Shown: one piece after another, positions 54,061 through 62,267 of the stretch
Layout of the letters: the number at the start of each line of letters is the position of its first letter
Position numbering within the stretch: position 1 is the first letter of the stretch
From: Chryseobacterium sp. LAM-KRS1
GTDB taxonomy: Bacteria > Bacteroidota > Bacteroidia > Flavobacteriales > Weeksellaceae
Direction: 5' to 3'
NCBI RefSeq assembly: GCF_013184525.1
Contig: NZ_JAAOIZ010000007.1
Coordinates: forward strand, 124,001 to 188,000
Length of the DNA stretch: 64,000 bases
Translations under genes and position numbers: made by a program
Notes under the pieces: generated by a model
Database searches by the model: none
Told to the model about the DNA's origin: nothing
Seen by the model: the letters and a program-made list of their open reading frames with translations, nothing else

Positions 54061-54519
54061 TTAACTTTTCTTTAATATTCTATCCAGGGTTCGTTTATTT
54101 TCTCTATCTTTTATCGCTTCCCTTTTATCAAAAAGCTTTTTCCCTCTTGCAAGGGCTATTAAGACCTTAGCTTTTCCCTTATCCGTAATATACAACTTCA
54201 AAGGTATAATTGTGTTCCCTGCATCTTTTAACTTTTTCTCGAATTTTTGTAATTCTTTTTTGTGCAAGAGCAATTTCCGTTCCCTTTTTGTTTTATGATT
54301 GTAAAAAGTGCCTAATTTGTACTCATCAATCATCATGTTAATGATGTACAATTCCCCATCAATAAACTGACAGAAGGATTCTGCGATAGATGCTTTTGAA
54401 GAACGTAAAGATTTTATCTCTGTGCCTGTTAAAACCATTCCAGCTTCAATTTCTTCAATGATTTCGTATTCAAAACGGGCTCTTCTGTTTAATATGTTAA
54501 CTGTTTTCTCGATCTTCAT
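54061..54519 (-). CDS. smpB: SsrA-binding protein
   Basis: 152 residues: NRRARFEYEIIEEIEAGMVLTGTEIKSLR, ASIAESFCQFIDGELYIINM and HKTKRERKLLLHKKEL are the SmpB core. C-terminal basic tail EAIKDRENKRTLDRILKKS. Rescues stalled ribosomes together with tmRNA. The ssrA gene itself was not seen in this window. Confidence 0.97.
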   Translation of the reverse strand: MKIEKTVNILNRRARFEYEIIEEIEAGMVLTGTEIKSLRSSKASIAESFCQFIDGELYIINMMIDEYKLGTFYNHKTKRERKLLLHKKELQKFEKKLKDAGNTIIPLKLYITDKGKAKVLIALARGKKLFDKREAIKDRENKRTLDRILKKS

Positions 54520-54610
54520 TATATTAAAATTTCTTTATGAAATATACAAAAATACCTTTCATTTAAAAACTTGACTATTACATTATTATAAATTACCCAA
54601 ATTCTTTTCG

Positions 54611-54618
54611 TATTTTTG
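54611..54618 (+). promoter_or_regulatory. Promoter -7 box of the ABC-F gene
   Basis: TATTTTTG, 20 bases before the ATG; no clean -33 box. The transcript leader would be about 14 bases. Confidence 0.45.
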
Positions 54619-54638
54619 CGCCAAATTTACAAAACTAT

Positions 54639-56261
54639 ATGTTAACAGTATCTAACTTATCTTTACAATTCGGGAAAAGAGTTCTTTTTGACGAGGTAAA
54701 CATTATGTTTACTAAAGGAAATTGTTATGGGATTATCGGAGCTAATGGTGCAGGAAAATCAACATTCCTTAAAATATTAACCGGAAAACAAGACCCAACC
54801 ACAGGAAGTGTATCATTAGAGCCTGGAAAAAGAATGTCTGTTTTAGAGCAGGATCACTTTGCATACGACCAATATAATGTCCTTGAAACAGTATTAAGAG
54901 GTAACAAAAAGTTATTCGAGATAAAAGCGGAAATGGATGCGTTATACGCAAAAGAAGATTTCTCTGATGAAGATGGTATTAAAGCTGGAGAGCTTGGTGT
55001 TATCTATGATGAAATGGGAGGATGGAATTCAGAATCTGATGCGCAAACAATGCTTTCTAACGTAGGAATCAAGGATGATATGCATTGGCAGATGATGAGT
55101 GAACTAGAAAACAAAGACAAAGTAAAAGTTCTTTTAGCTCAGGCATTATTTGGAAATCCTGATGTTTTAATTCTCGATGAGCCTACCAATGACCTTGACA
55201 TCGACACTATCGCATGGCTTGAAAATTTCCTGGCTGATTATGAAAACACCGTTATTGTTGTTTCTCACGACCGTCACTTCTTAGACACCGTATGTACGCA
55301 CATCGGAGATTTAGACTATGCAAAACTTAATCTTTATACCGGTAACTATTCTTTCTGGTATCAGGCGTCTCAGTTGGCAACAAGACAGAGAGCTCAGGCA
55401 AATAAAAAAGCAGAGGAAAAGAAGAAGGAGCTTCAGGATTTCATCGCAAGATTCAGTTCAAACGTAGCAAAAGCAAAACAAGCTACAGCAAGAAAGAAAA
55501 TGATCGACAAACTGAATATTGATGATATCAAACCTTCTTCCAGAAGATATCCTGCAATTATTTTTGAAATGGAACGAGAAGCCGGAGATCAGATTCTTGA
55601 AGTAAAAGGACTTGAAAAATCTAAAGATGGGGAACTTCTTTTTTCTGATATTAACTTAAACCTTAAAAAAGGTGATAAAGTTGCAGTTCTTTCAAAAAAT
55701 TCATTGGCTATAACTGAGTTTTTCCAGGTATTGGCTGGGGAATCACAACCAGACAAAGGAACATTCAATTGGGGAATTACTACTTCTCAATCTTATATGC
55801 CTCTCGATAATACTGACTTTTTCCAGGAAGACATCAACTTAGTTGACTGGTTAAGACAGTTCACTAAAAATGATGAGGAACGCCATGAAGAATTTGTAAG
55901 AGGATTCCTTGGAAGAATGCTATTCTCCGGTGACGAAGCTTTGAAATCTTGTAAAGTGCTTTCAGGAGGTGAGAAAATGAGATGTATGTTCAGTAGAATG
56001 ATGCTTCAGAAAGCCAATATTCTATTGTTAGATGAACCTACCAACCACTTAGATCTGGAAAGTATCACAACACTAAACAACTCTTTATCTAATTTCAAAG
56101 GAAATCTTTTACTGGCGTCTCATGACCACGAAATGCTTCAAACAGTCTGTAACAGAATCATTGAGTTAACTCCTAACGGAATTATCGATAGAGAGATGAG
56201 TTATGATGATTATCTTGCGGATAAAAAAGTAAAAGAATTAAGAGAAAAAATGTATTCTTAA
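54639..56261 (+). CDS. ABC-F family ATP-binding protein (YbiT-like)
   Basis: 540 residues with two ABC domains and no membrane segment. Domain 1: GANGAGKSTFLKIL (Walker A), degenerate signature, VLILDEPTNDLDIDTIAWLE and SHDRHFLD. Linker (about 240-310) helical and Lys/Ala-rich. Domain 2: Walker A atypical (AVLSKNSLAITEF, in which the conserved GKS is absent), signature LSGGEKMRCMFSR, and LLLDEPTNHLDLESI. It belongs with ribosome-acting ABC-F translation factors. The missing Walker A lysine in the second domain is notable. Confidence 0.93.
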   Translation: MLTVSNLSLQFGKRVLFDEVNIMFTKGNCYGIIGANGAGKSTFLKILTGKQDPTTGSVSLEPGKRMSVLEQDHFAYDQYNVLETVLRGNKKLFEIKAEMDALYAKEDFSDEDGIKAGELGVIYDEMGGWNSESDAQTMLSNVGIKDDMHWQMMSELENKDKVKVLLAQALFGNPDVLILDEPTNDLDIDTIAWLENFLADYENTVIVVSHDRHFLDTVCTHIGDLDYAKLNLYTGNYSFWYQASQLATRQRAQANKKAEEKKKELQDFIARFSSNVAKAKQATARKKMIDKLNIDDIKPSSRRYPAIIFEMEREAGDQILEVKGLEKSKDGELLFSDINLNLKKGDKVAVLSKNSLAITEFFQVLAGESQPDKGTFNWGITTSQSYMPLDNTDFFQEDINLVDWLRQFTKNDEERHEEFVRGFLGRMLFSGDEALKSCKVLSGGEKMRCMFSRMMLQKANILLLDEPTNHLDLESITTLNNSLSNFKGNLLLASHDHEMLQTVCNRIIELTPNGIIDREMSYDDYLADKKVKELREKMYS

Positions 56262-56286
56262 TTGATCAAGACAACTTGAAAATAAA

Positions 56287-56320
56287 TAAAAAATCCTCAA
56301 TTTATTTGAGGATTTTTTAT
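56287..56320. terminator. Bidirectional terminator between ABC-F and M48 genes
   Basis: Stem AAATCCTCAA/TTGAGGATTT with flanking A- and T-runs on both sides, between two convergent genes. Confidence 0.88.
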
Positions 56321-56337
56321 TTATTTTCAAGTATTTA

Positions 56338-57150
56338 CTATTTAGTAAGTTTTGTTGTTGGTAACGTGACAGTTCCAGGATCTTTCCATAGACCATCCTT
56401 TTCTGCTCTTTTCTTAATATTCTGAGCGCGCTTTTCACTATCGGGATGGGAATTAAACATTTTTTGAAAACCGGATTGTGTACTTCCTTCGGAAAGCAAA
56501 GCCAACTTTTTAAATGCTGTATATTCTGCTACGACATTATACTTATTCGTTTTCATAAAATCGTATGAGTATACATCTGCTTCAGATTCCTGTTTTTTAC
56601 TGTGTGAAGCATCCATAAATGCATTAGCCATCTTACCTATCTGACTGTCATTTAATGTGGCTACCGCAGAGGATGCTGAAGATGCAGCATCTAATGCCGC
56701 AGCCTTTAAATAAGCAGATTTAATAGCGTCTTTAGTATCCTGATTTTTAACATGACCGATTTCATGTCCGATTACTGCCAGCAGTTCATCATCTGTCATT
56801 ATATCCATTAATGAGGAAAACACGCGAACGCTTCCGTCTGCACAGGCAAAAGCATTAATATCTTTTACTTTATACACTTTGTAATTAAGATTAAGTCCAT
56901 CTTGTGATTTATGTTTACCGAAAAGTTTATTCAGTCTGATGGTGTATGGGTCTTTAGGGCCGGCCACAGGGTTATTTTTATCCATCCATTCCACAGATTC
57001 TTTAGATAACTTTACAGCATCCTCATTTGTAAAAGTGAGTACCTTCGCTCCTTTAGAAGCAACATCTGTAATTTTTCCTAAGCTAATTTTTTGTCCCTGA
57101 AATGCGTGAACAGCTCCCAGTAAGCATATGCTTAAAACAATTCTTTTCAT
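56338..57150 (-). CDS. M48-family metalloprotease, exported
   Basis: 270 residues with signal peptide MKRIVLSICLLGAVHAFQG. Zinc motif HEIGH (H129, E130, H133), third ligand in the KKQESEADVYSYDF segment (E at about 187-189) and the closing FNSHPDSEKRAQNI, all as in M48 (HtpX/BepA/LoiP type). Periplasmic, single domain without TPR. Role probably in outer-membrane protein quality control (inference). Confidence 0.92.
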   Translation of the reverse strand: MKRIVLSICLLGAVHAFQGQKISLGKITDVASKGAKVLTFTNEDAVKLSKESVEWMDKNNPVAGPKDPYTIRLNKLFGKHKSQDGLNLNYKVYKVKDINAFACADGSVRVFSSLMDIMTDDELLAVIGHEIGHVKNQDTKDAIKSAYLKAAALDAASSASSAVATLNDSQIGKMANAFMDASHSKKQESEADVYSYDFMKTNKYNVVAEYTAFKKLALLSEGSTQSGFQKMFNSHPDSEKRAQNIKKRAEKDGLWKDPGTVTLPTTKLTK

Positions 57151-57196
57151 ATTAATTTTATTTTCCTTTTGGCCCGCGAATATAGGATTTTTTCAA

Positions 57197-57235
57197 CAAA
57201 AAAAATCCTTTTCTGAAAAATTTCAGAAAAGGATC
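57197..57235 (-). terminator. Intrinsic terminator after the second ferritin-like gene
   Basis: Perfect stem ATCCTTTTCTGAAA/TTTCAGAAAAGGAT with a 2-base loop, followed on the minus strand by a run of Ts. It lies 24 bases past the stop at 57259. Confidence 0.92.
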
Positions 57236-57258
57236 CACACCTAATATTAAGAAATCAC

Positions 57259-58077
57259 CTACACAATAAATAAAGATGCAATTGCTGTTGCATCACTACC
57301 ACTTAAAATTTCATCGTAAGCAGCAGAACCTGCTGCAGCTCCAAATGCAGTTGAAGTATTGTATCCGGCTTGATTTGTATTATCCTCACCCGCGTACACA
57401 GGGTTTGTTGCAGACGGCATATTTCCTCCGTTGGCCAGTTCAATCCATCCTTTATTTCCTCTCATTCTTCTTACTTGCGAAGCATGTCTGGCTTCTACAG
57501 AGTGAATTTGTAAAGCAGCCTGTAATACTACTTTATTAGACATTACATTTCCTGCCTGTCCCTTATAGGCTCTAACACCCGTATCTTCAAAGGCTTGCGC
57601 CAGAACAAGAAACTGATTATAATCTGTAAACGGAGTAAAATTACCTCCCGCCGTAAAGTCAAAAGTAGGTTTCGATGCGGGTGTAACTCCCAAAGAGGTC
57701 AATGTACTTTTCAAGAAACCAACATGTGCAGACTCATGTTTAGAAATTTGCATAAAAACGGTACGGTCAGCATTAGGAATTAAACTTGCTGTAGATAGTC
57801 CAATACTGTAATATTCATTTTCTAAGTATTCCAGCGTCAGGGCCAGTTGTAACGCATCGGTTAAAGCACTTTTTAAAAAGCTTCCTGTAACTGGTGTTGT
57901 ATTTCGGTTTTCAGCTTTCGCCGGAGTTGACATTGCGACTCCTAAGCCCAGAGGAACCGAAGCAATAGCTGCTTTTTTTCCAAATGCTGAAAGATTTGTA
58001 ATGGTCTCTAATCTTGATGCTTCTGTTGTAAAGAATTTATCATCAGAAAATCTATCTAGTAATTTAAGAATGTTCAT
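57259..58077 (-). CDS. Exported ferritin-like domain protein (Ferritin_2 type)
   Basis: 272 residues. The N-terminus has no twin Arg but a hydrophobic stretch AAIASVPLGLGVAMSTPAKA (about 33-52) suits export. The ferritin-like helices carry LALTLEYLENEYYSIGL (E about 80), SKHESAHVGFL, AQAFEDTGVRAYKGQ and IHSVEARHASQVRRMRG (ExxH pattern), a di-metal set. It ends in a Gly/Ala/Asn-rich part. Iron, redox or other function is unknown. It lies 27 bases after the next gene's stop, so the pair is cotranscribed. Confidence 0.88.
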   Translation of the reverse strand: MNILKLLDRFSDDKFFTTEASRLETITNLSAFGKKAAIASVPLGLGVAMSTPAKAENRNTTPVTGSFLKSALTDALQLALTLEYLENEYYSIGLSTASLIPNADRTVFMQISKHESAHVGFLKSTLTSLGVTPASKPTFDFTAGGNFTPFTDYNQFLVLAQAFEDTGVRAYKGQAGNVMSNKVVLQAALQIHSVEARHASQVRRMRGNKGWIELANGGNMPSATNPVYAGEDNTNQAGYNTSTAFGAAAGSAAYDEILSGSDATAIASLFIV

Positions 58078-58104
58078 AATAGTACGTTTTTAAAAGTAAA
58101 TAAT

Positions 58105-58815
58105 TTAGTTAATGCCTCTTTCTTTCCAGGTAAAAGGTGTCTTTATAAATCCTCCTGCAGCCATTACAACATCTTTTGGCTCTTTTGCCACATCCAATCC
58201 ATTGGCATCAATTACATCATCCCCTGAAAAATCAGCAGATCCGGGATTGATAAGATTTCTGATCGCAGAAGCATGTCTTGCTTCCACAGAAACTATTTTC
58301 CCTGCAATTACTAAATAGTTAGGATCCGTAATATACTTTCCTGCTGCATTATACGCAGCAACACCTGTATCTTCCAAAGCCTTAGCAGTAGCTAATACTG
58401 AACTTCTGTTATTAAAATTCACACCCGGATATTGAAATTCAAGCTTTGGCAGTACATTAGCAGTAACTCCTGATATTGCAGCTTTAAAGAAATCCCGATG
58501 GATTAATTCGTGATGATAGAGGTCAGTAAATAATTCTTTTTCAATGGTTGAAATACCTGAATAAAAACTGTTAACAACTTTAGTATAGAAATCTGCTTCG
58601 AGCTGCTCAAGAGCATAAGCATAATTCAATACCCCGACATCGCCTTTACCAAGGTCGAATACCTGGTCGTCTGTCATTTGAAAATCATCATTATCATCAC
58701 AGCCTACTAATGCAAGACCTGCCATGGCAAGTCCAATGCCGCCGAGTTTTAAGAAATTTCTTCTACCGGTATCCAGTGTGGCACCCTGGCTAGAAACATT
58801 AATCGTCTTTTTCAT
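58105..58815 (-). CDS. Tat-type lipoprotein with ferritin-like domain
   Basis: 236 residues. TGRRNFLKLGGIGLAMAGLALVGC joins a twin-arginine signal (RRNFLK) with a lipobox (LVGC), so a folded, probably metal-loaded protein is exported and lipidated. The domain has ALEQLEADFYTKVV, HHELIHRDFFKAAI, AKALEDTGVAAYNAA and SVEARHASAIRNL, the same ExxH set as its neighbour. Sequence and order show a duplicated pair. Function unknown. Confidence 0.9.
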   Translation of the reverse strand: MKKTINVSSQGATLDTGRRNFLKLGGIGLAMAGLALVGCDDNDDFQMTDDQVFDLGKGDVGVLNYAYALEQLEADFYTKVVNSFYSGISTIEKELFTDLYHHELIHRDFFKAAISGVTANVLPKLEFQYPGVNFNNRSSVLATAKALEDTGVAAYNAAGKYITDPNYLVIAGKIVSVEARHASAIRNLINPGSADFSGDDVIDANGLDVAKEPKDVVMAAGGFIKTPFTWKERGIN

Positions 58816-59064
58816 AATATTAATTTTTAAAGTGTTTAGTTATTTAATATCATTTACGACAATCAATTATCTTTGGATTTACAAAATCAAAAAAATGTTA
58901 ACTTTTCTCTAAAACTTTTCCAAATAACCTATCGAACATCTAAAAAGCGACTCGATAAATATTAATAACAAATCAGAATTGAAAGGTCTTTAACGTCACT
59001 TAAAATCTTTGTTTTATATTATTATATTAACAGTTCATCATTCCTTTTTAAAATATATTTTCCC

Positions 59065-59072
59065 TATTTTTG
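59065..59072 (+). promoter_or_regulatory. Promoter -7 box of recJ
   Basis: TATTTTTG lies only 4 bases before the ATG at 59077. Given a start about 5-8 bases after the box, the transcript would begin at or next to the ATG (leaderless or nearly so). No TTTG at the ideal -33 distance. Confidence 0.4.
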
Positions 59073-59076
59073 TGAA

Positions 59077-60789
59077 ATGAGTCAAAAATGGATTTACAGA
59101 CCTGAACCCGATGAGGAAGTTGTAGACAGATTAAGTTCGTCACTTGGTTTCGGAACTTTTGAATCTAAACTTCTCGTTCTTAGAGGAATTGACAATTATC
59201 AAAAGGCAAGAGAATTTTTTAAGCCCAATCTCACTGATATACATAGTCCGTTTTTAATGGCTGATATGCAAAAGGCTGTAGAGCGTATTGCAACAGCTAT
59301 TGAGAATGGTGAAAAAATATTGGTTTATGGAGATTATGATGTAGATGGAACAACTGCTGTTGCGCTGATGTATTTATACCTCAGCAAAATAGTTCAGAAA
59401 AAATATCTTGATTATTATATTCCGGACAGAAACTCTGAGGGATACGGTATTTCAACAGAAGGGATAGATTTTGCAAAGGAGAATGGATTTTCTTTGATTA
59501 TAGCTCTGGACTGTGGGATCAAAGCAATTGATATGATTAATTATGCGCAGAATTTAGGCGTTGATTTTATTATTTGTGACCACCACTTACCAGGAGAAGA
59601 AATTCCTAATGCAGTTGCCGTATTAGATCCTAAAAGAAGTGATTGCAGATATCCTTTCAAAGAGCTTTCAGGGTGCGGAGTTGGCTTTAAATTATGCCAG
59701 GGTTTAAATACAATTTATAAAATACCGGATTCGGAGCTGTTTGAATTAACCGATTTGCTTGCAATTTCTATTGCTGCAGATATTGTCTCAATGACCGGAG
59801 AAAACAGGGTTCTGGCCAAAATGGGTTTAAAAACCCTTCGAAAAACAAGAAATTTAGGATTAAGACTCTTAATTCCCGAAGATAAACTTTCCCATTTTGA
59901 AATTTCAAACATTGTTTTTGAAATTGCTCCAAAGATCAATGCTGCCGGTAGAATTTCTCATGGAAAAGCAGCTGTAGAACTTATGGTTTCAGATAATCTG
60001 AAACATGCGCATCAGATTGTAAGTGACATTATGGGACTTAATGATGAAAGACGGGAACTCGATATGAATTCGACGCTTTCGGCACTTAATCAAATCATTG
60101 AATCGCAACAGGAAACCAACCTGACAACGATTGTTTACCATCCTGAGTGGAATAAAGGTGTTATCGGAATCGTGGCATCCAGACTCATTGAGACTTATTA
60201 TAAACCCACTTTGGTTTTTACAGATGGTAACAACGGAGAAATGGTTGCTTCCGCAAGATCAGTTTCTGATTTCGATGTTCATGAGGCGTTGGATATGTGC
60301 TCAGAGTACTTTTTGAAATTTGGAGGACATCATGCTGCGGCTGGACTTTCAATGGAAAAATCAAAATTCGAGGCCTTTAAGGAAAAATTCGAAAAGGTGG
60401 TCGCTGAAAAGATTCAGGAACACCAGAAAGAATCATCGATCATTATAGATTCTGAAATAGAAATTGATGATATCAACCGCGAGTTTATAAATTTCCATAG
60501 AAAACTGGCACCCTTTGGTCCACATAATATGAAACCCATCCTCACTTTAAGGAACCAGAAATTATCCGGTTATATAAAAACAATGGGGAAAGATAATAAC
60601 CACGTGAAATTTTATATTAAACAGGAATCCACCGGTAGAAATATAGAATGCGTTGGTTTTAAATTGGGGCAATTTTCTGAAGACTTCAGAAATAAGCATT
60701 TCGATCTCGCATTTACTCTGGAAGAAAATCACTGGAAAGGAAATGTAACACACTACCTGAATATAAAGGATGTGAAGTTTAGGGACTAA
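59077..60789 (+). CDS. recJ: Single-stranded-DNA-specific exonuclease RecJ
   Basis: 570 residues, the expected length. DHH-family motifs VYGDYDVDGTTAVALM, ALDCGIKA, CDHHLPGEE and the DHHA1 end KFGGHHAAAGLSME. Degrades ssDNA 5' to 3' in mismatch repair and RecF recombination. It is followed by nadD 51 bases later, probably in the same transcript. Confidence 0.97.
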   Translation: MSQKWIYRPEPDEEVVDRLSSSLGFGTFESKLLVLRGIDNYQKAREFFKPNLTDIHSPFLMADMQKAVERIATAIENGEKILVYGDYDVDGTTAVALMYLYLSKIVQKKYLDYYIPDRNSEGYGISTEGIDFAKENGFSLIIALDCGIKAIDMINYAQNLGVDFIICDHHLPGEEIPNAVAVLDPKRSDCRYPFKELSGCGVGFKLCQGLNTIYKIPDSELFELTDLLAISIAADIVSMTGENRVLAKMGLKTLRKTRNLGLRLLIPEDKLSHFEISNIVFEIAPKINAAGRISHGKAAVELMVSDNLKHAHQIVSDIMGLNDERRELDMNSTLSALNQIIESQQETNLTTIVYHPEWNKGVIGIVASRLIETYYKPTLVFTDGNNGEMVASARSVSDFDVHEALDMCSEYFLKFGGHHAAAGLSMEKSKFEAFKEKFEKVVAEKIQEHQKESSIIIDSEIEIDDINREFINFHRKLAPFGPHNMKPILTLRNQKLSGYIKTMGKDNNHVKFYIKQESTGRNIECVGFKLGQFSEDFRNKHFDLAFTLEENHWKGNVTHYLNIKDVKFRD

Positions 60790-60840
60790 GGATAAAATAC
60801 AACTTTAACACTATACTTTGCATCTCATATACACCTGCAA

Positions 60841-61431
60841 ATGAAAATGAAAAAAATCGGTTTATTCTTCGGATCTTTCAATCCTATACATATTGGACAT
60901 CTTATTCTTGCGAATTATATTCTGGAAAATTCAAATATGGAAGAATTATGGTTTGTTGTAAGTCCTCAAAATCCTTTTAAGGATAAAAAATCATTGCTTA
61001 AAGATCATAATCGACTGGATATGGTGCAGGCAGCTATTAAAAATTACCCGAACATGAGGGCTTCCAATGTGGAGTTTTCTTTACCCAGGCCAAGTTATAC
61101 TATTGACACTCTGACGTATCTCAATGAAAAATACCCTGATCATTCATTCAGCTTGATTATGGGAGAGGACAATTTGGAGGGCCTCCATAAATGGAAAAAT
61201 TCCGAAACTTTATTAAAGAATCACCATATTATTGTTTATCCACGAATTTTTGAAGGCGAGAAAAAAGATTCTGAGTATGTACAACACGAAAATATTTCTT
61301 TTATCAAAGCCCCTATCATTGAAATTTCTGCAACAGAAATTCGCCATATGATCAAGGAAGGTAAAAATGTGCGTCCTATGCTCCCTCCTGAGGTTTTTGA
61401 ATATTTGGATGGTAGTAGTTTTTATAAGTAA
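60841..61431 (+). CDS. nadD: Nicotinate-nucleotide adenylyltransferase
   Basis: 196 residues (ATG at 60841 or 60847). GLFFGSFNPIHIGHLILANYI (nucleotidyltransferase HxGH), FSLIMGEDNLEGLHKWKN and IEISATEIRHMIKEG (ISxTxIR). Makes deamido-NAD in the cytosol. Likely cotranscribed with recJ and the DUF3817 gene. Confidence 0.96.
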   Translation: MKMKKIGLFFGSFNPIHIGHLILANYILENSNMEELWFVVSPQNPFKDKKSLLKDHNRLDMVQAAIKNYPNMRASNVEFSLPRPSYTIDTLTYLNEKYPDHSFSLIMGEDNLEGLHKWKNSETLLKNHHIIVYPRIFEGEKKDSEYVQHENISFIKAPIIEISATEIRHMIKEGKNVRPMLPPEVFEYLDGSSFYK

Positions 61432-61519
61432 TTTTGCGGAGTAGAAATCAGATACTGAAAACTATCTAGAAGGTAAAGAGGAACTCTTAACTTTTAATTC
61501 TCAATTTATAAGTAAATAA

Positions 61520-61861
61520 ATGAATTTCATCGAAAAATTTTTCTCAAAATATCCCCAGGAAAAAATCATTAAATGGTTCAAGCAAATCTGTGTAGCTGAA
61601 GCAGTTTCCTGTTTTTTACTTTATGGGGTTGCCATGATCTGGAAGAGATATGATGACGAAGGATTGCTTCCCACAATTTTTATTATTGTCATCGGAAACA
61701 TTCATGGTCTTTTTTTTACTATATATCTTTTACTTTGTCTTCCGGTGAGAAAAATATTCAAATGGGATGACGAAGATTTTGTTTTTGCTCTCCTCTCGGC
61801 ATTTTTCCCATTTGCCACAATATGGGTGGACAAAAAATTAGCCCGTTTCGACAGAGAATAA
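61520..61861 (+). CDS. DUF3817-like small membrane protein
   Basis: 113 residues with three hydrophobic segments (about 26-43, 53-75 and 88-104). AEAVSCFLLYGVAM, NIHGLFFTIYLLLCLP and LLSAFFPFATIWVDKKL follow the DUF3817 pattern. No activity known. Ends at a hairpin. Confidence 0.85.
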   Translation: MNFIEKFFSKYPQEKIIKWFKQICVAEAVSCFLLYGVAMIWKRYDDEGLLPTIFIIVIGNIHGLFFTIYLLLCLPVRKIFKWDDEDFVFALLSAFFPFATIWVDKKLARFDRE

Positions 61862-61889
61862 ATCGGTTCTCCACTGAATATACAATATA

Positions 61890-61921
61890 TTAAAAAAGGA
61901 CTTATCAGTCCTTTTTTTATT
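61890..61921 (+). terminator. Intrinsic terminator after the DUF3817-like gene
   Basis: Stem AAAAGGACT/AGTCCTTTT with loop TATC, then a T-run. Confidence 0.9.
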
Positions 61922-62267
61922 TATCTACATTGCATTCCTGTACATATCTATCACATCACTTTTAATTGAGCAATAATCAACATCGAAATATAACTGAGAC
62001 AGAAACTTTTTTTAGTCTCTTTTATGTTAATTTTTCCTAATTGCCGATTATGATGTAACAACTTTAGAACTTAAGTTGTCTAAATAATTGAAACAATCTT
62101 AATCTGTAAAATTTTTAATTTAAAATTTATATCCTGAAAATCAACAAGTTAATAATAAGTCAAAAACATTTTAAGTACTTTGTATTGCATAATACTAAAT
62201 TTATTATATATCTTTGTAATGTTAAATAATAACAAATACAAGCTATTAACAAACTAAAAATAAAATC
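61922..62267 (+). other. 346-base AT-rich leader region of the receptor gene
   Basis: No gene or hairpin recognised beyond the promoter at 62184-62216. The strand composition is T/A-rich. Confidence 0.4.
62184..62216 (+). promoter_or_regulatory. Promoter of the outer-membrane receptor gene
   Basis: ATTG (62184-62187), 21-base spacer, TATCTTTG (62209-62216). Good match to the Bacteroidota consensus; leader of about 45 bases. Confidence 0.5.
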
